Assembly: GCF_019550795.1 (NCBI RefSeq)
Contig: NZ_CP080545.1
Span: 4,498,001 to 4,562,000 of the forward strand
Source: Paenibacillus sp. sptzw28
GTDB taxonomy: Bacteria; Bacillota; Bacilli; Paenibacillales; Paenibacillaceae
Reading direction: 5' to 3'
DNA length: 64,000 nt
Position 1 is the first letter of the stretch; each line of letters opens with the position of its first letter. The notes beneath the pieces were generated by a model that was not told where the DNA came from, did no database searches, and was given only the letters and a program-made list of their open reading frames with translations. A program made the position numbers and the translations under genes. This document shows, in pieces, positions 63,416 to 64,000 of this stretch.

Positions 63416-63784
63416 CTAATCGGTGTCACTGAGGCTTTCTCTGTGTCCACTTTTTCGAGGCAAGGTCATGGTTACTTCATAAGTTTCATTCTTGTCTTTT
63501 GTTAGTTGCGCCATAAACCAACCTTCTCCGTCGGGTTCCCATTGATTGTTCTTCTTTTCCCTATATGAAACCGATGCCTTGTTTACAGTCCCGCCGACAC
63601 TTAAAATTTCAATGTCTTTGTTACCAACATTCTCATACTTAGCAATATATTCTGCCGCTTTTTCTTTCAATAAAATATTGCTTGACCCAGACTCAACGTT
63701 CTTATTTGATGGGAGACTGCATGAGGATAGAAACATGGCTGTAATTACTGCAAATACATAAATATACACTGTTTTCCTGTTCAC
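63416..63784 (-). CDS. Small lipoprotein with 3' end replaced by the IS
   Basis: A 122-residue product. Residues 1-22 are a lipoprotein signal with lipobox LSSC, so it is anchored outside the membrane. The start is GTG 63784 with AGGGATGG. The last 17 residues (from TLPRKSGHRES to the stop at 63416) come from the IS end. The native protein ended IKFNNAK, as shown by the sequence across the IS. The body (YIAKYENVGNKDIEILSVGG, VSYREKKNNQWEP) resembles small DUF-type Bacillus lipoproteins. Function unknown. The chimeric tail probably leaves most of the domain intact. Confidence 0.75.
   Translation of the reverse strand: MNRKTVYIYVFAVITAMFLSSCSLPSNKNVESGSSNILLKEKAAEYIAKYENVGNKDIEILSVGGTVNKASVSYREKKNNQWEPDGEGWFMAQLTKDKNETYEVTMTLPRKSGHRESLSDTD
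63431..63468 (-). repeat. Right terminal inverted repeat of the IS
   Basis: Its reverse complement begins TGACCTTGCCTCGAA and ends GAAAGCCTC, matching the left end. It lies within the reading frame of the truncated lipoprotein. Confidence 0.85.
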
Positions 63785-64000
63785 AATACCATCCCTTACA
63801 AATTTTGTAACAGCATAAATATTAGATGTGCAAAAGAGCAGTAAAGTTGCAGGAAAATTGAGCTTTACAATACTTAATATTTCATGTATCTATTTCATGC
63901 TGAAAAATTATCCTTATTGGACTAAAATGGTAGAGTTTTGATAATCCGATAAAATGGTGGTGAAGGACAAAACTGATTGACTACAAGCTATAATCTCAAG

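Larger units (their letters stand above)
62199..63468 (+). mobile_element. Intact IS3-family insertion sequence
   Basis: A 1270-bp element with two overlapping transposase frames, 38-bp imperfect terminal inverted repeats and a 3-bp target duplication TGG (62196-62198 and 63469-63471). Both frames are complete and the frameshift signal is intact, so it appears recently active. It is inserted in the 3' end of a lipoprotein gene. Confidence 0.92.

Noticed and set aside
63977..64000. Possible TTG start with AAGGA at the right edge
   Set aside because: Only eight codons are visible, too few to support a gene.
1..64000. CRISPR arrays, tRNA and rRNA genes
   Set aside because: No regularly spaced repeats, cloverleaf or rRNA-like sequence was seen on reading both strands.

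Overview
This window looks like chromosome of a soil or plant-associated Paenibacillus-type Firmicute. The reasons are strong AGGAGG-type ribosome binding sites, frequent GTG and TTG starts, a Bacillus-type SOS box, CcpA (cre) sites, S-layer homology (SLH) domains, large secreted plant cell wall hydrolases with FN3 and CBM modules, and a membrane-anchored AraC regulator. No rRNA, tRNA or CRISPR array was seen.

Layout. 0-4.6 kb: a truncated GH43-like secreted enzyme, a divergent SDR/MerR pair, a DinB-fold protein, and an SOS-controlled Y-family polymerase with a YolD-like partner. 4.6-9.4 kb: a mannose-type divergon, with GT4 glycosyltransferase, six-hairpin protein and mannose-1-phosphate guanylyltransferase on one side and a small HTH protein plus DUF1861 protein on the other. 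9.5-14.7 kb: L25/Ctc, a HAD phosphatase with an apparent ATT start, UPF0158, VOC, aminotransferase, and an aminoglycoside-phosphotransferase-like gene broken by a stop codon. 14.9-28.2 kb: GH10 xylanase, SEC-C/TPR protein, orphan solute-binding lipoprotein with AraC sensor-regulator, and an SLH-anchored PAP2-type phosphatase. 29-34.4 kb: a graveyard with remnants of a type II thioesterase, a GyrI-like domain, a nitrilase and an aldehyde dehydrogenase.

34.4-39.4 kb is the most unusual part. It is a tight five-gene operon (GNAT-like acyltransferase, group II PLP decarboxylase, acyl carrier protein, stand-alone AMP-forming ligase, SDR). Its leader carries a recognisable cyclic-di-GMP-I (GEMM) riboswitch followed by an intrinsic terminator. 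A MaoC-like dehydratase is divergent. The operon is read here as a c-di-GMP-controlled pathway for a small amine- or acyl-derived molecule, with no KS or NRPS condensation module. Gene debris lies on both sides (IS3, SLH and hydrolase fragments at 40.1-40.8 kb).

41-52.2 kb is a pectin locus: two multidomain pectinesterases, an SLH-bearing rhamnogalacturonan acetylesterase-like protein and an AraC regulator, with a perfect cre site over the first pectinesterase promoter. 52.4-58.3 kb holds VOC proteins, a frame-broken ECF-like sigma factor, GNAT, methyltransferase, a small membrane protein and a GAPDH paralogue. 58.7-60.4 kb is a GH5 cellulase. 61-63.8 kb has an alpha/beta hydrolase and an intact IS3-family element that cut off the last codons of a lipoprotein gene.

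About fifteen genes are broken or fragmentary. Some may be sequencing errors in homopolymers, but others (deletions, the IS insertion) are real decay.
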